Source: Fallopia convolvulus
Taxonomy: Eukaryota > Streptophyta > Magnoliopsida > Caryophyllales > Polygonaceae
Assembly: GCA_964016875.1 (NCBI GenBank)
Contig: OZ024737.1
Span: 33,915,683-33,979,682, forward strand
Direction of reading: 5' to 3'
DNA length: 64,000 nucleotides
A program made the translations under genes and the position numbers. The notes under the pieces are model-generated. The model was not told the DNA's origin. It made no database searches and saw nothing but the letters and a program-made list of their open reading frames with translations. Position 1 is the stretch's first letter. Each line of letters begins with the position of its first letter. Below are positions 23,794 through 33,840 of the stretch, one piece after another.

Positions 23794-25584
23794 GAGTGTG
23801 ATACAATAATACTAGGATTACCGTACCAAAGCACTGTAAAGCAGGATCAAAGAACATATATTAGTGAAGGGAAGAAGGGTCGATGACCAGGGGAAGAAGG
23901 AGACGAGACAGAGAAGGAGGCTAGAGATAATTAGGGTTTCGATATTTTCTTTCTTATTGAATATTCTTTCTGAAATAACAATACAAAGTATTTATAATAC
24001 TACCGTCGGTTCAAAAAAGCGACATGGGAAAGAACCGATAAGAAAACCCATGAAGGAGTTTATAAAACTTTATTTAAAAAGTTTACACCAATTAATTAAT
24101 TACTAATAATAACTCTGAGGCCGGATAGTACCGTATCAATTCTCCCCTGTTGACAATCGACTTGTCCTCAAGTCGGACATCAGGAGGAGACTCATGAATC
24201 ATATTCGTGAATATAATCCTCCAAGATCCCATTGCACATGTATCACTACTTGATTCAGCACCATAAACTCAGATTGTTTTGAACCCACATGGTAGATAAT
24301 AAGCAAATGACTCACTTCGAACTTCTCAACGCCCAAGCTATCATCGAAAGTGAGAAAATTCAATTTCCCATTACCACCTGGATGAAAAATCAATTTCCCA
24401 CATCTTGCTTGTCAATGCCCGCCTCGACTACAAGTATCGTCTCTTCCACATGGCTAATCCCAATACGATTCCATTTCCAATGTACCATGCCTAGACAATT
24501 CAACAAACACCTTTTGTGAAATTGGACTGTTCAGAAAGTCAATTGAATTCACCCCACAACGCCTGACCCAATTCATGGATATATCACCTTCAAAGACTGG
24601 AAATTCATGTTTCACCATTTCATTCATACCTTCTTTGAAGTTGTTGTCAATCGGCTTAACTCCAAAGATTGTCGAACTTGATTGGTTTTCCTGCATCTTC
24701 AAACACGGAGGCTCATTTTCTTGCACAACCGGTTCAAGTCTGGAAGATGAAGACAATGGGGCCGCGGACGCGGGGGTAGTGGCCGTGGGCGCGAGTTTAG
24801 TGGCCGCGGGCGTCGTTCGGTCGACTTTGCTGGTATCTTCAATCGGAGTCGTCATCTCGTTTAGTTTGTTGTTGATTCGGTCATCAAGGAACAATTCCAT
24901 TCGACAACATCCATCATAGATGCATCTTCCTTTAAATGAGTTGAAAGCATCCAAGCAGGATTCTTTGTTCTTGAAACGAATGTTTGTATGAAACCCTGTT
25001 TCTAGACTCAATTGCTCAAGGTCCTCTATAGTTCCGAACGCGAAAAACATTTGCTCTAATACGTAGCAAGAAATTGGGTAGAGTTCTCAATGAATCTTGA
25101 TATATAGAGTTTGATTTTCGAGCTAAATCCATTAGACGACGCTTTTATTAATAGCATATAGGGATTGCAATTCTCTCTCGTTGACAAGCGCCTTGTCCTC
25201 GAGTCGGAAAGTTCAAGGATGAGAGCACCAGTTGATACAAGACAGTAGTAGCCTCGTACCGGATTCGATCAATCGAACAAACTATAACCAGGGAAAGGTG
25301 AATGGCCAAAGGCCGAGGTTAAGGAGAAGACAGACAGCGAGATAGAGGAGAAAGAAGGCTAGAGAGAATTAGGGTTTCAATATTTTCTTTCTTATTGATT
25401 ATTCTGTATGAAATAACAATAAAAAGTATTTATAATACTACCCCATAGGTTCAATAAAAGCGACATGGAAAAGAACCGATAAGAAAACCCATCAAGGAGT
25501 TTATAAAACTCTATTTAAAAAGTTTTCACTAATTAATTAATTACTAACAATAACTCTTAGGCCAGAAAGTACCATATCAGAGTG
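23794..25584 (-). mobile_element. Small complete LTR retrotransposon lacking pol (element B), inserted in the LINE
   Basis: The element is 23799-25579 (1,781 bp) with GAGTG on both sides (23794-23798 and 25580-25584). Orientation is minus. The 5' LTR is 25579-25233, then a 2-bp gap, then a PBS starting TGGTGCTCTCATCC (complement of 25217-25230). A 198-codon gag-like frame comes next, then a LEDKS-type tail, then a polypurine tract (complement of 24139-24150). The 3' LTR is 24138-23799, starting TGATAC and ending TGTATCA. LTRs are 347 and 340 bp. They agree well over their inner 200 bp but diverge strongly over the outer 130 bp. No protease, RT, RNase H or integrase is present, so it must be moved by another element. 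Confidence 0.9.
24454..25050 (-). CDS. Gag-like open frame of LTR element B
   Basis: The frame is 198 residues. The C-terminal half contains HEFPVFEGDISMNWVRRC, which resembles the start of the Ty3/gypsy gag domain (a Phe-Pro-x-Phe-x-Gly segment followed by a Trp in the usual place). A T/P/A-rich linker precedes it. The N-terminal part resembles an RNA-binding fold only weakly, and I would not name it. No zinc knuckle is visible. Length is less than half of a normal gag. It lies between PBS and PPT, so it belongs to the transposon. Confidence 0.5.
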   Translation of the reverse strand: MFFAFGTIEDLEQLSLETGFHTNIRFKNKESCLDAFNSFKGRCIYDGCCRMELFLDDRINNKLNEMTTPIEDTSKVDRTTPAATKLAPTATTPASAAPLSSSSRLEPVVQENEPPCLKMQENQSSSTIFGVKPIDNNFKEGMNEMVKHEFPVFEGDISMNWVRRCGVNSIDFLNSPISQKVFVELSRHGTLEMESYWD

Positions 25585-25830
25585 TCCTGCTTTTTCTCTT
25601 CTTTGTTTTGTTTCTCTGTTTTTCATTATCGGAGTTTTTCTACCGGTCTTTTTCTTTCGCTTTCTAATCCCTTTCTAGCTTTTCTTTCTTTTGTTTCCCG
25701 GCCCTTTCCCTTTTGCTTTGGGCCCTCCTTAAATACCCTCTCGACTTTTGAGTCGGGGGAAGGGTGCGTACATCTCGACCCCCAGATCTCGTTCATACCG
25801 GGTTCCACCTGGGTATATGTTGTTGTTGTA
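25585..25830 (+). pseudogene. 3' tail of the RTE-type LINE
   Basis: The sequence after the GAGTG duplication continues the LINE. It has a pyrimidine-rich 3' UTR, then CTCGACTTTTGAGTCGGGGG (a small stem), then ACCTGGGTATATGTTGTTGTTGTA. A TTG-repeat end is usual for plant RTE elements. Together with 22785-23793 this reconstructs the order: LINE first, LTR element later. Confidence 0.75.
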
Positions 25831-25842
25831 TACAATATCATC

Positions 25843-26035
25843 ATTGCAATTATGCCTTCGGCCATTTAGTTCGGCGGTTAAGCCTCTAGGGTAGTACCCC
25901 GAGTCACCTTTTCGAATCTCGTGGGCGGTGGTTTGCCCTTTCTCTAGTAACCAGTTCTCATCGTTTGTGGATGCTCTAGGCGAGCCCAAGTAGTGTACTT
26001 GTTGCTACCCTAATCCTTTTTTTAATTGCAATTAT
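25843..26035 (+). mobile_element. tRNA-derived SINE with 11-bp target duplication
   Basis: The body is 25854-26024 (171 bp). It starts GCCTTCGGCCATTTAGTTCGG, has a B-box-like TTTTCGAATCTC at about 25909 and ends in a T run, like Au-type plant SINEs. ATTGCAATTAT is present directly on both sides (25843-25853 and 26025-26035). It lies 12 bp after the LINE tail. Confidence 0.72.
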
Positions 26036-26080
26036 TAAAAAGCTCTTCCAATGGTTCATCTAAGAGGATAAAATTTACAA

Positions 26081-26554
26081 TTAGGTCTTTTCCCTTGCCA
26101 GTCCGCCACTTGGTTGTGTGCTCTTGGAATGAGTCTGACTTCCACTTGCATTCTCCTTGTTGGATAAGCTTATATTGAGCATAGAGAACGAGTCATTGTT
26201 AGGCACAACATCCTCCTTCAAGGCCTTTACAATCTCCAAATCATCAACCTCTATCCGAAGCTTACGAATGTTCAACAACTTGTATTGAGGCAATCTTGGC
26301 CAACGACAATCCTCACCATCCCAGTACTCCTCCGGTCCACTGTTCGAGCCAGTTCTTCGTCCTGAACCGGTTCCAACGCCAAATCCTCTAGTGGTCTCTC
26401 TTGTTCTTAGGTCAATCCCTTCCTTGTTCAGTGGGATCTGCCCCATTTGGTATGTTGTTGGAATAGGATTGGAATCAGGAATCGGAATGGAATTAAGATT
26501 CAGAATGAACCAATCATGTACTATGTTGTTTGGTATGTTGTCGGAATGAACCAT
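26081..26554 (-). CDS. Unrecognised open frame, probably transposon-derived
   Basis: The 157-codon frame has a GxG-rich patch (GFGVGTGSGRR), then WPRLPQYKLLNIRKLR and a Ser/Asn-rich tail. I do not recognise the family. Its first codons overlap the terminal part of a MITE-like sequence (about 26520), so the annotated Met is unlikely to be genuine. The Met near 26440 (MGQIPLNKEG) is a better start. The transposon-rich setting and lack of splice support make a working host gene unlikely. Confidence 0.3.
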   Translation of the reverse strand: MVHSDNIPNNIVHDWFILNLNSIPIPDSNPIPTTYQMGQIPLNKEGIDLRTRETTRGFGVGTGSGRRTGSNSGPEEYWDGEDCRWPRLPQYKLLNIRKLRIEVDDLEIVKALKEDVVPNNDSFSMLNISLSNKENASGSQTHSKSTQPSGGLAREKT

Positions 26555-26815
26555 TCTTGAGAATTATGGTTTAAAATTTAGGTTTAAACCTTATAATTGA
26601 GGGTTTATGAATTTTTGAGTTCATTATTTAAGATTTTGAAATTTTAGAATTTTAAGGTTTAGGATGAACAATTAAATTTTTTTGGAATGGATAATACCTT
26701 CTATTTTTTACCTGCATGCTTGGAATGCGATGGAATCAACTTTATCTACATGCTTAAAATGAGCCATTTTTGGAAATAAAATTAATTCTAGATTTTAATA
26801 AACCAAACGTTGTAC
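26527..26815. mobile_element. Possible MITE with TTTGGT termini
   Basis: The left end has GTTGTTTGGTATG, the right end has AAACCAAACGTTG, and GAATGAACCATT and AATGAGCCATT lie inside in opposite orientation relations. The inverted repeats are short and imperfect, and no target duplication was found. Confidence 0.3.
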
Positions 26816-27998
26816 ATATATTTCTATATGCAAATAATGGAAAGGCATTCAAATCTCAAAACTCTTTAATCCGGATCCCAAAGCATTCATATGTGAGCTA
26901 CAGGGTTTGTATTTATTCACCGGATGCCCCATAAATATAAGCAACTGGCTTGCGATGACTTGATTCTCAAGTTTTCAGGTATCTATTGTATCTTGTACAT
27001 GAAACCCAACATGAATTATATAGGCTCAGAAATAATAATAGATCGAAGCCCGGCCCATTGGTAGTTAAAAGCAATTTAAGAACATGATGAATAAGCAAAC
27101 GATCCACTTCAGTTTGATGATGAATTAACAAGCAAACGATCCACTAACGACATGCCTCCTTTAATACCAATGATGACTAATGGAATTGTTTGTTTGCACA
27201 CGGCTTCTTGATCGCCTTCTCAACTTTGCTCGGTGCTTTTCACCCGTCTTCTTTTTTTTTTGGGTAGAAATTCACCCTTATTTTTTTTTTGGGTAGAAAT
27301 TCACCCTTATTTTTTTTTTTGGGTAGAATAGAAATTCACCCTTATTTATTTACACGTACTTTAATTTCTCGGTGTTTCTTCTTGTGTAGGATTTGGCGAA
27401 ATCAACTTACAAAATTAAACCAAAAACAACAATGGAAACAGAATGGTGATTCCTACGAATAACAGCCCATAAAAACTACATGTGTAAAAAAACTCGACTT
27501 GCTACGTATCAAATCCATCCAAAAAAGTGTATTCGTTTCGTTGAAGCTACGTACCAAAATACTAACAAAATGATATGTACTAAGGTTAATGTTGGACCCT
27601 AAAATTTTTTAAATTCTAACGATGGGCCACGATGATAAGAGAAGAATAAATAAATAAATTTTAAATTCAAAAATGGGATGTCATTTTTGAATTTCATCTT
27701 AAAAGATAAATAAATAAAAATTACAAATTAAATTATTTCATAAATAATTTAGTAAATTTTATAATTTAATAAATACGGATTTTGACAAAAACAAATCGAG
27801 CAGGCCAAATAGAATTGATCCACTCGATTTTACTTCTACCAATTGAAGTGGGTTGTTCCTCTAGCTTAGCCCATTCCATGGCCCAACCTTTGTTTGGCTT
27901 ATTAGCCCTTGTATTAGAAAATGCAAAAAGAATTAATAGGAAGTTAAATTAAGGAAAGTTAATTTGTGGGAATTTTATTTCATGTGATTTGAGAAAAA
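26816..27998. other. Intergenic with a poly-T tandem repeat
   Basis: No coding sequence is supported. At 27252-27343 there are three units of about 31 bp, each a T run of 9-12 plus GGGTAGAAATTCACCCTTA, whose GGGT/ACCC parts can pair. A short direct repeat, AGCAAACGATCCACT, occurs near 27095 and 27132. Confidence 0.55.
27252..27343. repeat. 31-bp tandem repeat, three units
   Basis: Units start with a T run and contain GGGTAGAAATTCACCC. The third has an extra AATAG insertion. Confidence 0.85.
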
Positions 27999-28324
27999 GT
28001 GTTTGGCTAAAATTAAATTTGTAGGAATTAGATTTTTACACGTTGTTTGGTTAAATTTGAGAAATCATGGGAATTTATAAAGTTACTCTCATAGCCATTG
28101 TCCATAAAATGCTATTGGTTTATTTTTGGGTAAATCATAGATTTTTTAATTAATAAAAATTTAAAGAGAAAAAATAAAAATAAAAAGGGTGGAAGTAGAT
28201 CTTACTCACCCCCTACATGGTCTTTGTAATTCCTCCATTTTGGAGGAATTGGAAATCCTAGGAATTGGAAATTCTAGTAATTTAACTTAGTATGATTTCT
28301 GGTCAATTTTTTTCAACCAAACAC
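27999..28324. mobile_element. Possible MITE with GTGTTTGG termini
   Basis: The left end is GTGTTTGGCTAAAATT and the right end is AACCAAACAC. Internal sequences rich in GGAATT and AATTCC occur in both arms. About 326 bp, with no target duplication resolved. Confidence 0.33.
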
Positions 28325-28368
28325 ATATATTATAAGGCATTTCATGGGATTTTGTAAATCATGAGATG

Positions 28369-29030
28369 AAAAAGATATGCAATATTAGGTTCAATTTATA
28401 GACAAAAAAAATGCAAGAATTATTATTTATTTTTTTTGTTTTTTAAAATATCATCTTTAAAATATTTTTATTTGTAATTTGTTAATGCTAAATGTAATGA
28501 AAATAAATGAATGTAGTTGATTATAAGAGACATGTCAAAATGCAAGAATGCAAGAATTATTATTTATTTTTTTTTGTTTTTTAAAATAAATGAATGTAGT
28601 TGATTATAAGAGACATGTCAAAAAGATATGCAATATTAGGTTCAATTTTTGTTTTTTTTGTTTTTGCTATCAAGAGGATTCACTCTCCTCTCTTCCTTTT
28701 TTTACCCATTTTTTTATTAAAAAAGAGGATACTCTTGGATGTGGGTTTAAAGAGAGGATCCTCTCTTGGGAGAGGAATGGGGTGAAATCCTCTTTGGGTA
28801 GAGGAATGTGCACATTGGCTTTTGTGCATTCCTCTCCATATTCACCTAATCAAAATTTGACATGTGTCTCTTATCTATCAACTACATTCATTTATTTTCA
28901 TTACAATTTAGCATTAACAAATTACAAATAAAAATATTTTAAAGATGATATTTTAAAAACAAAAAATAAAAAAATAATTCTTGCAATTTTTTTGTCTATA
29001 AATTGAACCTAATATTGCATACCTTTTTTA
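28369..29030. repeat. Large inverted repeat (foldback)
   Basis: The left arm (28369-28550) and right arm (about 28860-29028) are reverse complements over about 170 bp, e.g. AAGATATGCAATATTAGGTT against AACCTAATATTGCATACCTT. Parts of the left arm are repeated again at 28536-28650. The spacer contains purine-rich GAGAGGATCC motifs. The arms are AT-rich, so fine alignment is uncertain. Confidence 0.7.
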
Positions 29031-29812
29031 TCTATCAACTACAATCATTTATTTTCATTATAATTAAGCATTAATAAATTACAAAAAATAAAAAAAATGA
29101 CATTTTAAAAAAAATGTCATTTTTTAATATTGTTGGATTGAGATACGTATCGAAATTATAAAGACCCGAGTGAATTTGCCCAAGATCAACCCGAAAATAT
29201 TGTTGGATCATCAAGAAGAATTGATAACAAGACATTCAACGTGACACGTGGACGCTATAATGATCAGTCTCTAAGAAGATTTATGTATAGGAGGGAGGAG
29301 GTTAGAAACAAAGAAATGCATACGACTCTAAAGAACGACTTGGTCGATCACATTTGGGAGAAGTTTAAGGATTTGGCATCGGATTCGGATTGTGATTAAA
29401 TTCTTATGACAATAATGTTGTTATTTATGCTTAATGTTTTCATTTTACATCTTATTTTATGTTGTTGTTTGTATTATTAATGTTAATCAAGATTTAATTA
29501 TTAGTAGTAATCAATTTATATTGTCATAAGTAATATATATTTTTTTATTGAATGTTAAATTAATTTATTAATTAATTAAAATCATAAGGAGTGAATAAAT
29601 CATAAATTAATAATATGAATAGGTGGTAAGATATATGTATAAAAAATTGGAAGAGAGGAGAAGAAATGATTCTCATTGTTGTGGGTGGATATAGAGAAAG
29701 AGGAAAATGAAGAAGAAAGAGTGAGGTAAAATATAGGGTATGTGAGGTGTCAAAAGGAGGTAAGGAGAGAGAAAGTGAAGAGAAGATTGGTAATCCTCTT
29801 GATAGCACATGC
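28666..29812 (+). mobile_element. Decayed PIF/Harbinger-type element
   Basis: GCTATCAAGAGGATT at 28666-28680 and its reverse complement at 29792-29806 form terminal inverted repeats. The right end continues as ACATGCTC followed by TTA, as in PIF/Tourist elements. Inside, 29151-29398 codes for a remnant transposase C-terminus. The outermost left bases have been replaced by T-rich sequence belonging to the foldback. Confidence 0.55.
29151..29398 (+). pseudogene. C-terminal fragment of a Harbinger-type transposase
   Basis: An 81-codon in-frame stretch with no good start ends at TAA 29396-29398. Its end (REEVRNKEMHTTLKNDLV followed by DHIWEKF) matches the typical end of plant PIF/Harbinger transposases, where R-N/D-x-x-x-H, then L-x-x-D-L-V/I-E/D-H-I-W is conserved. 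The DDE catalytic core is absent. Confidence 0.6.
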
Positions 29813-30800
29813 TCTTAAACCCACACATAAAAACCCTTTACCAACATTACCGCTCACTTCTTCTCTACTCGTTAGGCAATTCATTTGATTTTATTCCCTC
29901 CCTACTGAGTCCAAATTCAAAACGTAGCCATAGTTGTCTCGAGCCTAGCCTTGTCTTTTCCGCCTCGAGCGCCCCGCCGATGCATCAACAGTATTCGGCT
30001 CTACAAGTTCATCCCTACCTTTGCCCCTAATAAGCTATGGCCAGATTTTTGACCCTTCTCCCCGTTGTTTTCTCATATAAATTGGGGTAGTAAATTGGAG
30101 AAGAAATCACACTCAACCCTCACTTTCATAGTCCGAAGAAAGGCCATTTATCTCCCTAAATTCTTGTTCTTTGGTTCCCAAGAAGATTATAATTTATATT
30201 CGATTTTTTTCTCCCAAATCCAATTCTCGTTTTCTTCCAAAGTTTCCTTTTCTTTTTGGGCGTTTTCTCTTCCCGCCGATGGAGCCACCAACATTAAAAA
30301 TCTCCACTTGAAGTGCGATGTTTTATAACCTAAGAAAGATAAGTGCCTACTGCACACTAACTAATGAACTAGTTTAAACATACCGTTGTGGAATAGTATA
30401 GCATAAGATAGTAACTCAGGAATTCAAATTCCTCTTGTCCGTTGACCTAGTCTCCCTGGGATTGCCCCAACTACGAGTCATCAACTAAGATAAATAGTTG
30501 TTTGACTAATCAATAAAGACTTCTCGAATTAATATTTTGACACAACAAGTCCTCACAAACATTATTTCTTTTCATGGAATCTCACTCTCGCGGTGTCCTA
30601 TCTCCAAAGAAATATCGTATTTCTTTTCTCTTGGGCAAGACTTTGACTTGATTTCTAATGGAAGCACATCTTCATAATCTCAGACTTAACTCAAATTTTT
30701 CTAGTCATATCTTTTTCGATGGAAGTATTAACTGTTGGATTATCGACCAATTTCCATCATTTGGAGATCGATACCAACATGATCAGTTAATAACATAGCT
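29813..30800. other. Intergenic, no gene seen
   Basis: Several short open frames occur, none recognisable. The stretch is moderately pyrimidine-rich and may be old retrotransposon sequence, but I cannot show it. Confidence 0.4.
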
Positions 30801-31206
30801 GTCATTTACTTGTCAGTCTTTCATTAGACTAACATGTCCACCCCTCTTTCTTTTTCCTTGCATATTCGGACATTAGGATGTAAAGACGTGTTTCTCAAGG
30901 ATTAAGGATTTGTAGATAGATGTAATAATGGACTTTTCGAGGAAGGGTCAAAATTCTAAGTTGAAGTATTCAAGTGGAGGTATCCATTGAAAGGAGTAGT
31001 TTCAAGACTTGAAGATCAAAGCAAGCCAGGGTTGAAGGAAGGAAAAATTTTCTTGTAATAAATTATGGTTTCTTTTAATGAATAAAACTTTCACCTTTAA
31101 CCATTTTTATTTAAGTGTTGTATTTTAAAGTCCTGGGTAATTTTGGGTAGGGTAATACGAGGATCACTGACGGTAATATCCCTTAAGATAAAATAAGGGT
31201 GTTACA
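30801..31206 (-). mobile_element. Possible LTR fragment of a Ty3/gypsy element
   Basis: On the minus strand a segment starts TGTAACACCCTTATTTTATC at 31206, the usual opening of many plant gypsy LTRs. It continues with a TTATTACAAG tract and an AAAGAGGGGTGG motif of the kind seen in such LTRs. The other end and target duplication are not resolved. Confidence 0.35.
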
Positions 31207-31700
31207 TGTCCCTTCATCCCAATTCTTACCTTGTTCAAAAAAAATTACCTTTCTTATTTTCCAAGACATGGAGCCTTTATATAAAAGCATCAGTAAGAAA
31301 TCTAAAAAGTAAAGATGATAGGTAAAAACAACTTCCATCGCCAGGTAAAGACAAAACAACAATCGGTTTCAAAAACCCAAACTTCAATCGCCATGTATGG
31401 ACAAAACAACAATTGAATCCTCAAAATGAAAATAACAACAGTTGGATTAAAAAAATCAAATTACGATCGGGGCAAGAAGACACACATATTAATTATATGG
31501 ACGAAACAATGATAGGTTCCAAAGAAGAGATAATGATCATACAAAACAAATTAACGACAATGAATTAGGTCAAAAACCTCTCCAGGAATAAGATTACAAC
31601 CAAAATCTTTTATATCAAGCTTTTCGGTTATTTATGGAGTGATGTTGAGGTAATTTTGAACTACGAAAAATACTCTAATGTTATTACAAGAGGTTTCGAT
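31207..31700. other. Intergenic, no gene seen
   Basis: Contains dispersed short repeats of ACAAAACAACAATnG with CAATCGCCA (about 31335-31440), which look like a diverged tandem repeat of about 60 bp. No coding potential seen. Confidence 0.45.
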
Positions 31701-31749
31701 TTATTTATTTTTTGAAGAAATGAGCTATAAGGTTATTACAAGAGTAATA

Positions 31750-33580
31750 TTAGGTCACCTGATTATTATAAAGCCAATCTAAATCATCACAATGGATAAT
31801 CTTAAAGAATTGGAAAATTAATGGATGATGACTAGACAAAAGTCTAATATGAGAAACATAAAAATGGTCAAAACAAAAATCCGAATTTAAACTAGCAATA
31901 GCAAGGCGAAGCTGAGGAAGATCAAAAGACCTTTTGGCCAGAAAGTTTGTTGTTGAATTGCACTTCCTAAAATAATGAAAAAATGCCACATGTTAAAAAA
32001 ACAAAATAAAGTACCTGATATCATTAATAATTGATTGAATTTCCCAAAGAACTTTCCAAATATTTTTTTAAAGAATTAATAAGAACTAGGTTATCCCCTT
32101 CAATAATTAGATTTGAGGCATTCAAAGAAGTAGCACTCTTAATTCCCTCTAAGAGCAACATAGCCTCAACTTCTAAAACAGATATAGATTGGAGTTGTAC
32201 ACGGTCACAACATAGAATAGTACTTTTATGGTCTTGAATTATGAAACTGGCATGAGTTGAAGCATTAACTCGTCTGAATGCATCAAAATTTAATTTTTAA
32301 CCAATTAATGGGAGGTTTTACCCAATCTTTATTATTTTTTCTTTTAGGAAATGTAAACTTAGATTTGGTCTAAATATTAATAAAAGAAGTTCATTGTAGA
32401 TGTTGTGTTAATGCCAATTCATAAGGAAGAATGTTAGAGATTACACTAGAAGGATTAAAGATTTTTGGAAAAATGACTTACAATAATACCAAGTATTCAC
32501 TTTGAATCAATAATAATATGAACTTTAAAAATCACTAACAATATACAAACTATTATGATAGTAATCCAAAATAATACGAAGTTTAAAAATGACTTATAAT
32601 AATACCAAGTATCACTTTGAAACAGTAATAATACGAACTTTATACAATCTAATGGATAAGAAAATTCAAAACTTTTTTTATTATCAAATCCACCGTTAAA
32701 ACCGGGTAAACCCAAATCTGGGGTCGTCGTGCCTCGTCGATCTCCGACCATCTGTCCTAAACCGATGCATTCGGAGACGACGCTGCCCACTACCCTATCT
32801 CTGACCGCCCACAACCATCTCTCTACTGTTTGAATTCGATCCAATTTGTCAAAGTTAACACTCCCAAGTCCTACCATGGATTCTAATTTCAAGTGAGTTT
32901 TTGAGAATTTGTGCTATTTTGTGAGTGTTTATATTGATTTTGAGAATTCATTTGATATATATTCACGGTTGTTATTTGTGTTGATTTGTGATAATTTGGG
33001 TTTATTTTGAGATTTCGTTTGAAATATATCCGTGGTATTATCACAAAGTGAGATTTATATATATAGTGTTCGTATTATTATTGGTTCAAAGTAACACCTG
33101 GTTTTATATAAGTCATTTTCAAACTTCGTATTATTTTGAATTAATATCGTAATAGTTCGTATATTGATTAGTGATCTTCAAAGTTTGTATTATTATTGGT
33201 TGAAAGTGGATAATTGTTATCATCAAAATTCATTTTTTCAAAATATAATGTCCCTAGATAAACCATAGTAAAAGAAAACTAAGAATGTTATTGTTTGTAT
33301 TTAAATTTAGTGTAGCAATTAAATTATTATTAAAACTACAGGAGGTTACTAATTGAAAAGAGATATGTAAACTAGATTTAAGTTTAGAAATTAAATCATA
33401 TATAGTATGAGTAAATTAAAAAACAATGAAAAAAGAGATGATTTAGATTTTCATTTTCAATCTCACAGAGAGAACCATGGTTAGGATCGCAGTTATAGTA
33501 ACGATTAAGATGAGGACAATCATGATTAATCAACACAATCTTTCCATAAAAAAATTTGGTCTTTATGCAGATGTTTCGTT
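31750..33580 (-). pseudogene. Decayed L1-type LINE: zf-RVT and RNase H domains
   Basis: Minus-strand translation at about 33560-33400 gives HLNRYYNCDPNHGSLCEI followed by NLNHLFFHC, matching the zinc-binding RT-associated domain (C..C...HLF..C). Further downstream, 32310-32031 gives FDAFRRVNASTHASF, VEAMLLLEGIKSA and IIEGDN, the three acidic blocks of the plant-type RNase H (RVT_3). It is followed by FRKCNSTTNFLAK at about 31970. Frameshifts (near 32300) and stops break it. A separate inverted-repeat element lies between the two domains. Confidence 0.72.
32475..33215. mobile_element. Long terminal-inverted-repeat element inside the LINE
   Basis: The left arm (32475-32650) and right arm (about 33030-33215) are inverted copies of about 180 bp, sharing phrases such as AAAATAATACGAAGTTT and CAATAATAATA with GAACTTT. 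The centre (about 32700-32880) is GC-richer and carries an unrecognised 131-codon minus frame (32497-32892) that runs into the arm. The layout suggests a MULE-type or foldback MITE. Target duplications were not resolved. Confidence 0.6.
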
Positions 33581-33757
33581 TACAATAAAAAACAGCTGAA
33601 GAGACTAAGAGACTGAGAATTCACCTTCTGAGGTTTTGGTTGGGTAGCCTTCTGTTAAGCTCATTCGGTTAATTGCTTTGGTTTCTCTCATCACGTTTCG
33701 AATTTTTGAATTGAGGTTTGGTTGATAGCCTTCTGTCACGCTCATTCGGTTTACTTA
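33216..33757. other. LINE remnant end plus a local duplication before the Harbinger element
   Basis: Part is the zf-RVT remnant. From 33631 a segment of about 64 bp (to about 33694) is repeated in diverged form at 33713-33757. The second copy is the one the Harbinger element entered. Confidence 0.6.
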
Positions 33758-33840
33758 GGCTCCGTTCGGTAGTCAGCGTCTTCCAGCGTGAGGGGGAGCG
33801 GGATACAGCGGGAGCGTGGCGGGGCAGTGTTCGGGTGTAG

